A stretch of DNA of 22,659 nt. Source: JBOFSR01 sp051651645. GTDB lineage: Bacteria; Spirochaetota; Spirochaetia; Treponematales; Treponemataceae. Positions 1 through 7,340 of this stretch are shown one piece after another. The stretch is from assembly GCA_051651645.1 (NCBI GenBank), contig JBOFSR010000149.1, positions 1-22,659 of the forward strand. The letters are read 5' to 3'. Numbering within the stretch: position 1 is the stretch's first letter; every line of letters starts with the position of its first letter. The position numbers and the translations under genes are program-made. The notes under the pieces were generated by a model. It was not told where the DNA came from. It worked only from the letters and a program-made list of their open reading frames with translations, and searched no databases.

Positions 1-2172
1 GGGACGGGCTTGCCGTGGAATGACACTGCCCAAATCGATTTTTTGAACGCTGAGGCACGAGAAGAAGTCATCCAAAAAATTTTGCACGTGGCACGAAACT
101 TTCCTATCATTCGCTTTGATGCGGCAATGGTTTTGGCAAAAAAACACATTCGTCGTCTGTGGTATCCGCACCCTGGTTGTGGCGGCGATATTGCAACGCG
201 AAGTGAATATTCGATGATGCCAGAGGATTTTGAAAAAGCAATTCCCCTTGAGTTTTGGCGGGAGGTCGTTGATCGCTGTGCAAAAGAAATTCCCGATACG
301 CTCCTTTTGGCAGAGGCTTTTTGGATGATGGAAGGCTATTTTGTGCGGACGCTGGGAATGCACCGTGTGTATAATTCGGCTTTTATGAACATGCTTAAAA
401 AGGAAGAAAACGATAAATATCGTCAGACAATAAAAAACACACTTGAGTTTGATCCTCAGGTTTTGCGTCGCTTTGTCAATTTTATGAATAATCCTGATGA
501 GGAAACCGCTGTTGCACAATTTGGCGATAGTGATAAATACTTTGGCGTTTGTACCCTTATGGTCACAATGCCAGGGCTGCCAATGTTTGGGCATGGGCAA
601 ATTGAGGGCTTTACTGAAAAATATGGCATGGAATATCAGCGATCTTATTACGATGAGCAAGATAATCTTGGCCTAATTGCTCGCCACGAAAAAGATATTT
701 TTCCTCTGATGAAAAAGCGCTATTTATTTGCTCACGTTGAAAACTTTTATTTATACGACCTTTGGAATAACGATTCTATTAACGAGAATGTTTTTGCCTA
801 CTCAAATCAAGCAGACGCCGAGCATTCAATTGTTTTGTATAACAATAAATTTGATCAAGCCTGTGGCTGGATAAAAGAGACGTGCCCCTTTGGCGTAAAA
901 AATAATGATACAATTCAGCTTGAGAAAAAAACGCTTGCACAGGCACTCCAGCTGACAAATACAAGCGATCACTATTGCATTTTTCAAGAACAACGCAGCG
1001 GATTGTGGTTTATTCGCTCGAATGAAGTTCTTTTTAACGAGGGATTGTATGTTTTTCTCAATGGATTTGAAAGCCAAATTTTGCTCAATTTTTATGAAGT
1101 CACTGATGACAAAACACAAAAATTTGCATTGTTGCACAATCACTTACAAGGTAGCGGCGTAAAAAATATTGAAATTGCTTTGCAGGAATTACTTTTTGGC
1201 GATTTGTATAAAGCCTTTACCAATTTTATCAACGCTGATTTATTTTATCAAATTGAGCTTTCGTGCATGGATTCAAGCAAGCGAAAAAAACACAAGCTGA
1301 AAATTCCTGCAATTACTAAAACCCTTTTGCAAATGGAAGACAATGCAAAAAAATATTTCCACGTTCTTGATGAGTGCCTTTCGCAAAATGATTTTGTTCA
1401 ATCAATTTTGAAAAAGTCAAAAAACAGCAAAAAAATGACTAGCGATCAAGTGTGGCAAAAATTAAAAAAACGCATTCTTGCTCTAAACAGTATAAGAAAA
1501 TTTGCAGAAACGCCACCAAAATCTTTTTCAAATGATTTAATGAGTTTTTACACTCATTCATATAAAATAATTTTGGATAATCCACTTTTCCCTTCACTCT
1601 TGTGTGGCTACACTATCCTTTATACACTTAAAGATCTATTTGCAAGCCGTGCAACGGCAAATGATATAACGGCAATCATTTACAGTCTTGGACTTAATCG
1701 AAAAATGAGCGAAATGATTTTTGAAGCAGAAAATCTTTTGGCTGAAAAAAATAAGAGAACCGCATTCTTTTCGTATGACGAGGTTGTGTCTTTGGTAAAA
1801 ACATCGATTGAAATTATCAATAATCCTGCAACCAAAAAAGATACATGCAATGATTATATTTTCAGCATTTTATCAAACCTCAATAATTCACAAAATGCAG
1901 GAATGATTATTGGCAAAAATACGTTTGAAAATATTACGTGGTTTAATGCACAAAAAATGAAAACTGTTGAAAGTCTTCTTTATTTGGTGCAATTGCTTTT
2001 TTCAAATCCTAAAAAAGATTTTCCAATGATTCTTGAAACAAACAAAAAACTCGCACTTGGAGTTAAAAAATCAGAATATAAAATGGAAAAACTTTTAGAA
2101 TATTTTTCTCCGTCAACAACGACAAAAAAGAAAAGGCAGAAAAAAAACACTAAAAAGACCACAGATAAATAA
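1..2172 (+). CDS. GH13-like (alpha-amylase superfamily) glycosidase, 5'-truncated by window edge
   Basis: The reading frame is open from base 1, so the N-terminal part of the gene lies outside the window. The TTG at 10 is inside the gene, not a start. The visible N-terminal third resembles the second half of a GH13 barrel. RFD (Asp at visible residue 40) fits the region II nucleophile and LLAEAFW (Glu about 105) fits the region III acid/base. FMNNPDEE (about 160-167) sits where region IV NHD is expected, and PGLPMFGHGQIEG (about 190-203) follows as the usual post-barrel loop. The remaining ~480 residues match nothing I recognise. They are helical and lysine-rich, ending in a strongly basic tail after a TTTKKK run. 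The role is probably alpha-glucan or oligosaccharide hydrolysis or transfer; the substrate cannot be read from the sequence. The NHD to NPD change is odd for a classical amylase and could be subfamily-specific. The superfamily is fairly secure, the precise activity is not. Confidence 0.75.
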   Translation, partial: GTGLPWNDTAQIDFLNAEAREEVIQKILHVARNFPIIRFDAAMVLAKKHIRRLWYPHPGCGGDIATRSEYSMMPEDFEKAIPLEFWREVVDRCAKEIPDTLLLAEAFWMMEGYFVRTLGMHRVYNSAFMNMLKKEENDKYRQTIKNTLEFDPQVLRRFVNFMNNPDEETAVAQFGDSDKYFGVCTLMVTMPGLPMFGHGQIEGFTEKYGMEYQRSYYDEQDNLGLIARHEKDIFPLMKKRYLFAHVENFYLYDLWNNDSINENVFAYSNQADAEHSIVLYNNKFDQACGWIKETCPFGVKNNDTIQLEKKTLAQALQLTNTSDHYCIFQEQRSGLWFIRSNEVLFNEGLYVFLNGFESQILLNFYEVTDDKTQKFALLHNHLQGSGVKNIEIALQELLFGDLYKAFTNFINADLFYQIELSCMDSSKRKKHKLKIPAITKTLLQMEDNAKKYFHVLDECLSQNDFVQSILKKSKNSKKMTSDQVWQKLKKRILALNSIRKFAETPPKSFSNDLMSFYTHSYKIILDNPLFPSLLCGYTILYTLKDLFASRATANDITAIIYSLGLNRKMSEMIFEAENLLAEKNKRTAFFSYDEVVSLVKTSIEIINNPATKKDTCNDYIFSILSNLNNSQNAGMIIGKNTFENITWFNAQKMKTVESLLYLVQLLFSNPKKDFPMILETNKKLALGVKKSEYKMEKLLEYFSPSTTTKKKRQKKNTKKTTDK

Positions 2173-2194
2173 AATATTTTTTTAGCAACACCTC

Positions 2195-2223
2195 TTGAGC
2201 CAACTTTTATCAATATTTACTAC
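2195..2223 (+). promoter_or_regulatory. weak candidate sigma-70 promoter for the lipoprotein gene
   Basis: TTGAGC (2195-2200), a 17-nt gap, then TACTAC (2218-2223). The -35 is good and the -10 poor. The site lies in the 96-nt gap before the ATG at 2269. No terminator is visible after the preceding gene, so read-through is also possible. Confidence 0.3.
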
Positions 2224-2268
2224 ATTTTTTTTATGACTTTGCCGATGAAAAGGATGAGAGGCAATTTC

Positions 2269-3330
2269 ATGAAATATTTTAACGTAGCGTTTATTTGGCT
2301 TTTTGTACTTCTTGGGTGTCTAAGTACAGTAACAGCAGAGCAAAAAGTAAAAAGCAAAACGCGGGACTCAATAGCTGATAAACGTGCAGCACTAATACTC
2401 CAAATATTCAGCGATGCAACAACTGCATACGAGGCAAAGGATATACAAGGCGTGTTTACTGCACAAGAGAGCTTACAAGATATGTCAAAATCAAGAAGTT
2501 TTACAAAGCAGGATGAAGGTACCCTCAGCGAAGTAACTGAAATGACAAAAAAAATGTGTGCAAGCATTTCCCATAAAATAGAAAGTCGTCCACCATCAAC
2601 AGAAAAAGAAAAAGCCTTTTCTCGCCCTTTTAGTGTTCGCTATTTTTGGGCAGATACAAATCAACCTATTAAAAATATTCCCATAACAATAACCTATCCT
2701 ACAGGACTAAAAAATAATGCCGTTGTATTTGATAAAAAAGTTGAGCTAACAAATGATGCAGGAATTGTGTCTTACACCGCAGTGCCAAATTTTACAGGCA
2801 AATCAGAGGTCACTTTTCAGTATATTCCACAGACCAAATTATTCTTGGGCGAAAAAATCTCTATTCCGTATCAAGTGATAACAAGCTACCGCAATGCAGG
2901 GGGAACACTTGCAATTGTTGATATGAACAAGGATAATCAGCCAATTCGAAACAACTCTATATCTTCTTCACGAATTTTAGCAGCACTGATTAATAGCGGG
3001 TTTAGAAAAATTGGCAATATTGACTTTATTGATCAAGTTGTCTCTGGCGATGATGATGCTATTCAAAAAGCTACGGTTGCGTGGTTTGGGACAACAAATA
3101 CTTATATTATATACGGCATTGTGCAGTACGAAAATATTACTCAAAATGAAAAAGAATTTTCCGTTTCATTAAAGGCTGATATTAAAGTTCGTAATTTATT
3201 AAAAAATGAAGAAATATATAAGACAACGGTTGTCGAAAATGCTACAGGAAAAACAGAAGCTGGTGCAATTGATGCAGCACGATTGAAAATTGCAGAAACC
3301 GTAAAAGACGAAATCCTCTATAATTTATAG
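2269..3330 (+). CDS. exported protein, probable lipoprotein, with CsgG/LpoB/FlgT-like C-terminal region
   Basis: This is a 353-aa protein from the ATG at 2269. I prefer that start over the ATG at 2233 because GAGAGG lies about 8 nt upstream and the protein then opens directly with a signal sequence (MKYFNVAFIWLFVLLGC). LLGC is an acceptable spirochaetal lipobox, which would make it a membrane-anchored lipoprotein facing the periplasm. The mature N-terminal part (about 25-110) is helical. About 120-210 is beta-rich and Ig-like (YFWADTNQPIKNIPITITYP). The C-terminal ~140 residues run from GGTLAIVD to a final AAR..IAETVKDEIL helix, a pattern reminiscent of the alpha/beta domain of CsgG/LpoB/FlgT-type envelope proteins. 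That resemblance is by eye only. The gene is convergent with the response regulator, with stop codons about 8 nt apart. Specific function unknown. Confidence 0.7.
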   Translation: MKYFNVAFIWLFVLLGCLSTVTAEQKVKSKTRDSIADKRAALILQIFSDATTAYEAKDIQGVFTAQESLQDMSKSRSFTKQDEGTLSEVTEMTKKMCASISHKIESRPPSTEKEKAFSRPFSVRYFWADTNQPIKNIPITITYPTGLKNNAVVFDKKVELTNDAGIVSYTAVPNFTGKSEVTFQYIPQTKLFLGEKISIPYQVITSYRNAGGTLAIVDMNKDNQPIRNNSISSSRILAALINSGFRKIGNIDFIDQVVSGDDDAIQKATVAWFGTTNTYIIYGIVQYENITQNEKEFSVSLKADIKVRNLLKNEEIYKTTVVENATGKTEAGAIDAARLKIAETVKDEILYNL

Positions 3331-3338
3331 AAAAATAG

Positions 3339-4691
3339 TTACTTTTGTGAGGCATACTCTTCAAGTTTACGATGAAGAGTTTTTCGTCCTATATTGAGCA
3401 CATCCGCTGTTTTTGACTTATTTCCTTTGAGGCTTGCAAGGTTTTGCTCAATAATAATCTTTTCAGCCTGCTCAAGTGTAATACCAATTGGAATCTGAAT
3501 GCTTCCATCGAGTGAAGCTTTTTTTGCAATCTCTGGCGGTAAATCATCAAGAGTAATTGTTTTTCCCGTACTCATAATGACAGCACTTTCAATGCAATTT
3601 CTCAGCTGACGAATATTGCCAGGCCAATCATATTTGTATAAAGCAGAACGCGATTGTGCATCAAAGCTTGCAATGTCCTTGTTATTTTCTTTTGCAAATT
3701 CCTGCAAAAACGAGGCAGCCAAAATAGGAATATCATCTTTATGATCCCTCAATGGTGGCACGTGAATTTGGACAACGTTAAGCCTATAAAATAAGTCTTC
3801 ACGAAAATTACCATTTGCAATTTCTTTTTCTAAGTTTCGATTTGTTGCAGCTATAACACGAACATCGACCTCAATAGTTTCCTCACCGCCAACTCGCTCA
3901 AATTTCTTTTCTTGTAAAACTCTCAAAATTTTAATCTGAACATTTTGATTTATCTCGCCAATTTCATCTAAAAAAATACTTCCACCGTTTGCAATTTCAA
4001 ATCGTCCACGCTTTTTTCCAATCGCCCCTGTAAAAGATCCCTTTTCATGCCCAAACAACTCACTTTCAAGCAAACTTTCAGACAGAGCCGCACAATGAAC
4101 TTTGACAATGGGATTATTTTTTCGAGAAGAAAGATTATGCAAAGCATTTGCTATAAGCTCCTTGCCAACGCCACTTTCTCCAGTGATTAATATAGAAGCT
4201 TTTGAATCTGCAACTCGCCTAACAACTTCAAAAATCCTTCTCATTTCATTGCTGTTACCAATAATTGACTCAAAAGATTTTTGATTAGATAACTCATTCA
4301 AAAGCTCTCGATGGCTAAGGGTAAGCTCCCGTGTTTGCAGTGCGCGCTGCACAACAAGCAACAACCGATTTAAATTCAAAGGCTTTGTTAAAAAATCATA
4401 CGCCCCGCTACGCATTGCCTCAACAGCATCATCAACACTGCCATGCCCCGTTAGCACAATCACAGGGAGAGCAGGTGTTTGCGATGAAATTTTTTTTAAG
4501 ACCTCTTCACCGCCAATATTTGGCATTCTCAAATCGGTGATTACAAGATCTATATCCTTTTCATCCAAAATACGCAAACCTTCTTTGCCATCCGTTGCCA
4601 GAAAAACGATGTACCCTTCTAGCTCTAAAATGTCTCGCAGGCCTTCTCGAATATTTTTTTCATCATCAATAACTAAAATTGTGCATTTCAT
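3339..4691 (-). CDS. NtrC/AtoC-family sigma-54-dependent response regulator
   Basis: This is a 450-aa protein with the three domains of NtrC-type activators. The receiver is 1-118 with acidic D9/D10, phospho-acceptor D53 in VITDLRMPN, T81 and K103. The AAA+ domain is about 143-375, with Walker A GESGVGKE (171-178), the sigma-54 contact loop GSFTGA (218-223) and Walker B SIFLDE (238-243). The Fis-type helix-turn-helix is about 405-448 (NKSKTADVLNIGRKTLHRKL). It should bind upstream sites and remodel RNA polymerase-sigma-54 after phosphorylation. I start it at the ATG at 4691 because MKCTILVIDDE is the normal receiver N-terminus; the upstream TTG at 4721 overlaps the putative promoter. No sensor kinase gene is adjacent in this window. 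The loop is GSFTGA rather than the canonical GAFTGA. Family assignment is secure; targets are unknown. Confidence 0.95.
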   Translation of the reverse strand: MKCTILVIDDEKNIREGLRDILELEGYIVFLATDGKEGLRILDEKDIDLVITDLRMPNIGGEEVLKKISSQTPALPVIVLTGHGSVDDAVEAMRSGAYDFLTKPLNLNRLLLVVQRALQTRELTLSHRELLNELSNQKSFESIIGNSNEMRRIFEVVRRVADSKASILITGESGVGKELIANALHNLSSRKNNPIVKVHCAALSESLLESELFGHEKGSFTGAIGKKRGRFEIANGGSIFLDEIGEINQNVQIKILRVLQEKKFERVGGEETIEVDVRVIAATNRNLEKEIANGNFREDLFYRLNVVQIHVPPLRDHKDDIPILAASFLQEFAKENNKDIASFDAQSRSALYKYDWPGNIRQLRNCIESAVIMSTGKTITLDDLPPEIAKKASLDGSIQIPIGITLEQAEKIIIEQNLASLKGNKSKTADVLNIGRKTLHRKLEEYASQK

Positions 4692-4700
4692 AACTTCAAA

Positions 4701-4729
4701 ACTATATACGAAAATCAACAAAAATACAA
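4701..4729 (-). promoter_or_regulatory. candidate sigma-70 promoter for the response regulator
   Basis: On the minus strand, TTGTAT (4729-4724), a 17-nt spacer, then TATAGT (4706-4701). The predicted transcription start near 4694 is only about 3 nt from the ATG at 4691, so the transcript would be nearly leaderless. Confidence 0.45.
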
Positions 4730-4796
4730 TATTTAGATTTTTTTACAAAGATGATGAGTTTTTCCTCACATAAGATTTTATTCAAAATGCATGAAA

Positions 4797-4825
4797 TTGA
4801 CCTTTTTCCTCCTTTTTGATAGAAT
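4797..4825 (+). promoter_or_regulatory. sigma-70 promoter for the leader ORF and rarA
   Basis: TTGACC (4797-4802), an exact 17-nt spacer, then TAGAAT (4820-4825). Transcription would start near 4832 and leave a leader of about 90 nt before rarA. This argues against any rarA start upstream of about 4830. Confidence 0.7.
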
Positions 4826-4857
4826 GTTTTACATTTATTTACCGCCTTCGGAGCATA

Positions 4858-4926
4858 ATGAGTCAAAAAATCATGACACATACCAATTTAGTACGCGAAA
4901 AAAAGATTACAATCACAACACTATGA
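4858..4926 (+). CDS. 22-codon leader ORF overlapping the rarA start
   Basis: A short frame begins at ATG 4858 with GGAG at 4850-4853, 4 nt upstream. It encodes MSQKIMTHTNLVREKKITIT plus TL. Its TGA (4924-4926) overlaps the rarA ATG (4923-4925) as ATGA, the classic geometry for translational coupling. rarA itself has no visible Shine-Dalgarno, so ribosomes finishing this peptide may be its main source of initiation. The peptide has no recognisable homology and is probably regulatory in cis rather than functional as a protein. It could also be a chance frame. Confidence 0.5.
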   Translation: MSQKIMTHTNLVREKKITITTL

Positions 4927-7250
4927 CAGACCTTTTTGATAGCAAAAAATCAACCAATGAGCCGCTTGCTGCCCGCATGAGACCACGAAACCTTGACGAA
5001 TTTATTGGCCAAGATCACATTGTGGGAAAAGGTCGCTTATTGCGAAGGGCAATTGCTGCAGATCAGCTCACATCGGTCATTTTTTATGGCCCTCCTGGTA
5101 CAGGGAAAACAACGCTTGCTCGAGTGATTGCCGCCCACACCAAAAGCAACTTTTTAACGCTCAATGCTGTTTTGGCAGGCGTCCAAAATATCAGAGAATC
5201 AATTTTACAAGCAGATACGCAACGAAAAATGTATGATCGAAAAACCATTCTTTTTGTTGATGAGGTTCACCGATGGAACAAAAGTCAGCAAGATGCACTT
5301 TTACCGTGGGTAGAAAATGGCACCATCATTTTAGTTGGAGCAACAACGGAAAATCCTTTTTTTGAAGTGAATAAGGCCTTAGTCAGCAGAAGCCGAGTGT
5401 TTCAGCTTAAACCTCTCAACAACGATGATTTATATATGGTAGTCAAAGCAACGCTTGCCGATAAAGAGCGCGGATATGGAAAGTGGAATGTCCAATTTGA
5501 AAAAGGAGCGTTGGAGCATTTAGTCGAAACAGCAAACGGTGACGCTCGAAGTCTTCTTAACGCCCTTGAGCTTGCGGTAGAAACAACGCCTGAAAAATGG
5601 CCAGCAAACAATGGAGAATCAATTTTTATTAGCCAAACGACTGCCGAAGAAAGCATTCAAAAAAAAGCAGTTTTATATGACCGTGATGGCGATTATCACT
5701 ATGATGTGATTAGTGCTTTTATCAAAAGTGTTCGCGGACGAGACCCTGATGCCGCCCTCTATTGGCTTGCTCGCATGGTTCAAGCGGGAGAGGATCCGCA
5801 TTTTATTTTTCGCCGTCTTTTAATTTCCGCCTGCGAGGATACAGGACTTGCTGATCCGCATGCAATCAGCGTAGTCGAAAGTTGTGCACGATCCTTTGAT
5901 CGCATCGGTTTTCCAGAAGGCAAATTTCACCTAGCACACGCAACGCTATACTTGGCAACGGCTCCAAAATCAAACTCGAGCCTCGCTTTTTTTGACGCAT
6001 TAAACACTGTCAAACAAGAAGATGCAGAGGTTCCTAATCACTTAAAGGATTCTAGCCGTGACGCTGAAGGATTTGGGCACGGCAAGGGTTATATGTATCC
6101 ACACGCCTATCGTGATCACTGGGTGAGCCAGCAATATTTGCCCGATGCTTTAATGGGGAAGGTTTTTTACACACCGAGTAATCAAGGGTACGAAAAGACA
6201 ATTCAGCAAGATGTTTTCTCACGGCGAGAATTACAAATTGCCAGTATTTTATCACCTCAGTTTGATGATTTAGGTGATTTTTCAGCAAATTGTACAACCG
6301 AGCATCACCAAAATAACACAAAAACACAACGCGAAAACCTCACTTTTACGCAAAAAAATAAAAAGCTTGATCAATGGCATAAACGAACGGATGAAAATCG
6401 AAGCGACGTTTTATTGACGATTCGCAATACGCTTTTAGACTTTGCACAAATTGTTCGCCACAACACAAATCTCATGATTAATGCCGACGATGGGCTTTTT
6501 TTATGGGAGCTTTATCGTCGCTCTCCTGAAGGATTTACGGCAGGTTTTTGTAGCTCTAATGAGGGTAAAATAATTCTTGAGCAATATGCCCAAACACTGC
6601 CAGAGCTTGAGCGACCAATGTTATTTACGCCAAGAGAAAAAAATCTTTCTTCACAAATTACCGAATTTATTGAACAATCACAGGAACATGAAATTCAGTT
6701 TGATAATATTATTTACAAAGATCCGATTACAAGCCTAGAACGGGCAAAAGAGCTTTCAGAAGAATGGAAAGATTTATTACAAAAATCAACTATATGCAAT
6801 AAGGACACAAAAATAATTTTTTCACAAAAAATTGTTCAGTCCTCAGAACATCTTAGCTCTATTTTTAATAGCAAAATTTACCAACATCGCTATAAAAAAA
6901 ATCAAGAAGTAATTGATAAGTACAAAACAGCTGAAAATTTATTTTACACTTCTGAAAAAAACATGCAATCTAACTGGACGGAAGCTGATTTACAAAAAAT
7001 TTTTTGTTCCCCCTCTCGTGATATTCACAGTATTACTAAAAAAATTGCTGAAATCCACTATATTGATGAGCAAAAAATACAAAAATGGTTTAACATGCAA
7101 AATAACTACGCTCAATCCTTGCAAGAAAATCTTTCTAGTACGGAAATTGAATTTATTAAAAATGAGCTTATCAAGCTTACAACAAACACCCAATCGTTCA
7201 CCTTTAACTCAACGTATGCATTTTTTGTAATTGACATTAATCATCAATAA
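4923..7250 (+). CDS. rarA: RarA (MgsA/WRNIP1 family) replication-associated AAA+ ATPase with C-terminal methyltransferase-like extension
   Basis: This is a 775-aa protein, against roughly 420-450 aa for ordinary RarA. From the N-terminus it has PLAARMRP and DEFIGQDHIVG as in RarA, Walker A GPPGTGKT (56-63), Walker B with VDEVH (112-116) and sensor 1 GATTENP (139-145). The RarA tetramerisation region (about 270-425) includes GEDPHFIFRRLLISACEDTG, PHAY and Q-YLPD. RarA acts at stalled replication forks. After about residue 495 there is a second domain: LLWE-type FLWELYRRSPEG, ELERP, FDNIIYKDP and a closing WFN...YA region. From family knowledge, this resembles the degenerate methyltransferase-like part of RarA fusion proteins in some bacteria. 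I see no glycine-rich SAM-binding motif, so catalysis is doubtful. The start is the ATG at 4923, overlapped by a leader ORF. The sequence upstream of 4923 in this frame covers the promoter. Confidence 0.93.
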   Translation: MTDLFDSKKSTNEPLAARMRPRNLDEFIGQDHIVGKGRLLRRAIAADQLTSVIFYGPPGTGKTTLARVIAAHTKSNFLTLNAVLAGVQNIRESILQADTQRKMYDRKTILFVDEVHRWNKSQQDALLPWVENGTIILVGATTENPFFEVNKALVSRSRVFQLKPLNNDDLYMVVKATLADKERGYGKWNVQFEKGALEHLVETANGDARSLLNALELAVETTPEKWPANNGESIFISQTTAEESIQKKAVLYDRDGDYHYDVISAFIKSVRGRDPDAALYWLARMVQAGEDPHFIFRRLLISACEDTGLADPHAISVVESCARSFDRIGFPEGKFHLAHATLYLATAPKSNSSLAFFDALNTVKQEDAEVPNHLKDSSRDAEGFGHGKGYMYPHAYRDHWVSQQYLPDALMGKVFYTPSNQGYEKTIQQDVFSRRELQIASILSPQFDDLGDFSANCTTEHHQNNTKTQRENLTFTQKNKKLDQWHKRTDENRSDVLLTIRNTLLDFAQIVRHNTNLMINADDGLFLWELYRRSPEGFTAGFCSSNEGKIILEQYAQTLPELERPMLFTPREKNLSSQITEFIEQSQEHEIQFDNIIYKDPITSLERAKELSEEWKDLLQKSTICNKDTKIIFSQKIVQSSEHLSSIFNSKIYQHRYKKNQEVIDKYKTAENLFYTSEKNMQSNWTEADLQKIFCSPSRDIHSITKKIAEIHYIDEQKIQKWFNMQNNYAQSLQENLSSTEIEFIKNELIKLTTNTQSFTFNSTYAFFVIDINHQ

Positions 7251-7304
7251 AACGTGATTTAGCCCTGCCCGCCTTTCTATAGTTTTAATTAAATTCATAA
7301 AACA

Positions 7305-7331
7305 TTGACACCTTCACATCTTTATTATTAC
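7305..7331 (+). promoter_or_regulatory. candidate promoter for clpB with perfect -35
   Basis: TTGACA (7305-7310) is a perfect -35. The best -10 is TATTAC (7326-7331) with a short 15-nt spacer; TTACCT at 17 nt is weaker. Either places the start of the RNA within a few nucleotides of the clpB ATG at 7341. No CIRCE-type inverted repeat is visible, so HrcA control is not supported. Confidence 0.45.
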
Positions 7332-7340
7332 CTTAAAATC

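Noticed and set aside
826..1143. 105-codon antisense frame in the glycosidase gene
   Set aside because: No ribosome binding site, no domain, and the sense frame is continuous.
4791..4922. 44-residue N-terminal extension of RarA
   Set aside because: It covers the promoter -35 and -10, and the peptide is unlike any RarA N-terminus. MTDLFDSKK at 4923 fits.
6913..7230. 105-codon alternative frame in the RarA C-terminal part
   Set aside because: Lysine/phenylalanine-rich by AT bias only. The RarA frame continues to its stop with matching landmarks.
7305..7340. Upstream in-frame TTG as clpB start
   Set aside because: The TTG belongs to TTGACA, the -35 box. The encoded extension is not ClpB-like and the ATG at 7341 gives the standard N-terminus.
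7251..7340. CIRCE element for heat-shock control of clpB
   Set aside because: No TTAGCACTC/GAGTGCTAA-type inverted repeat is present.
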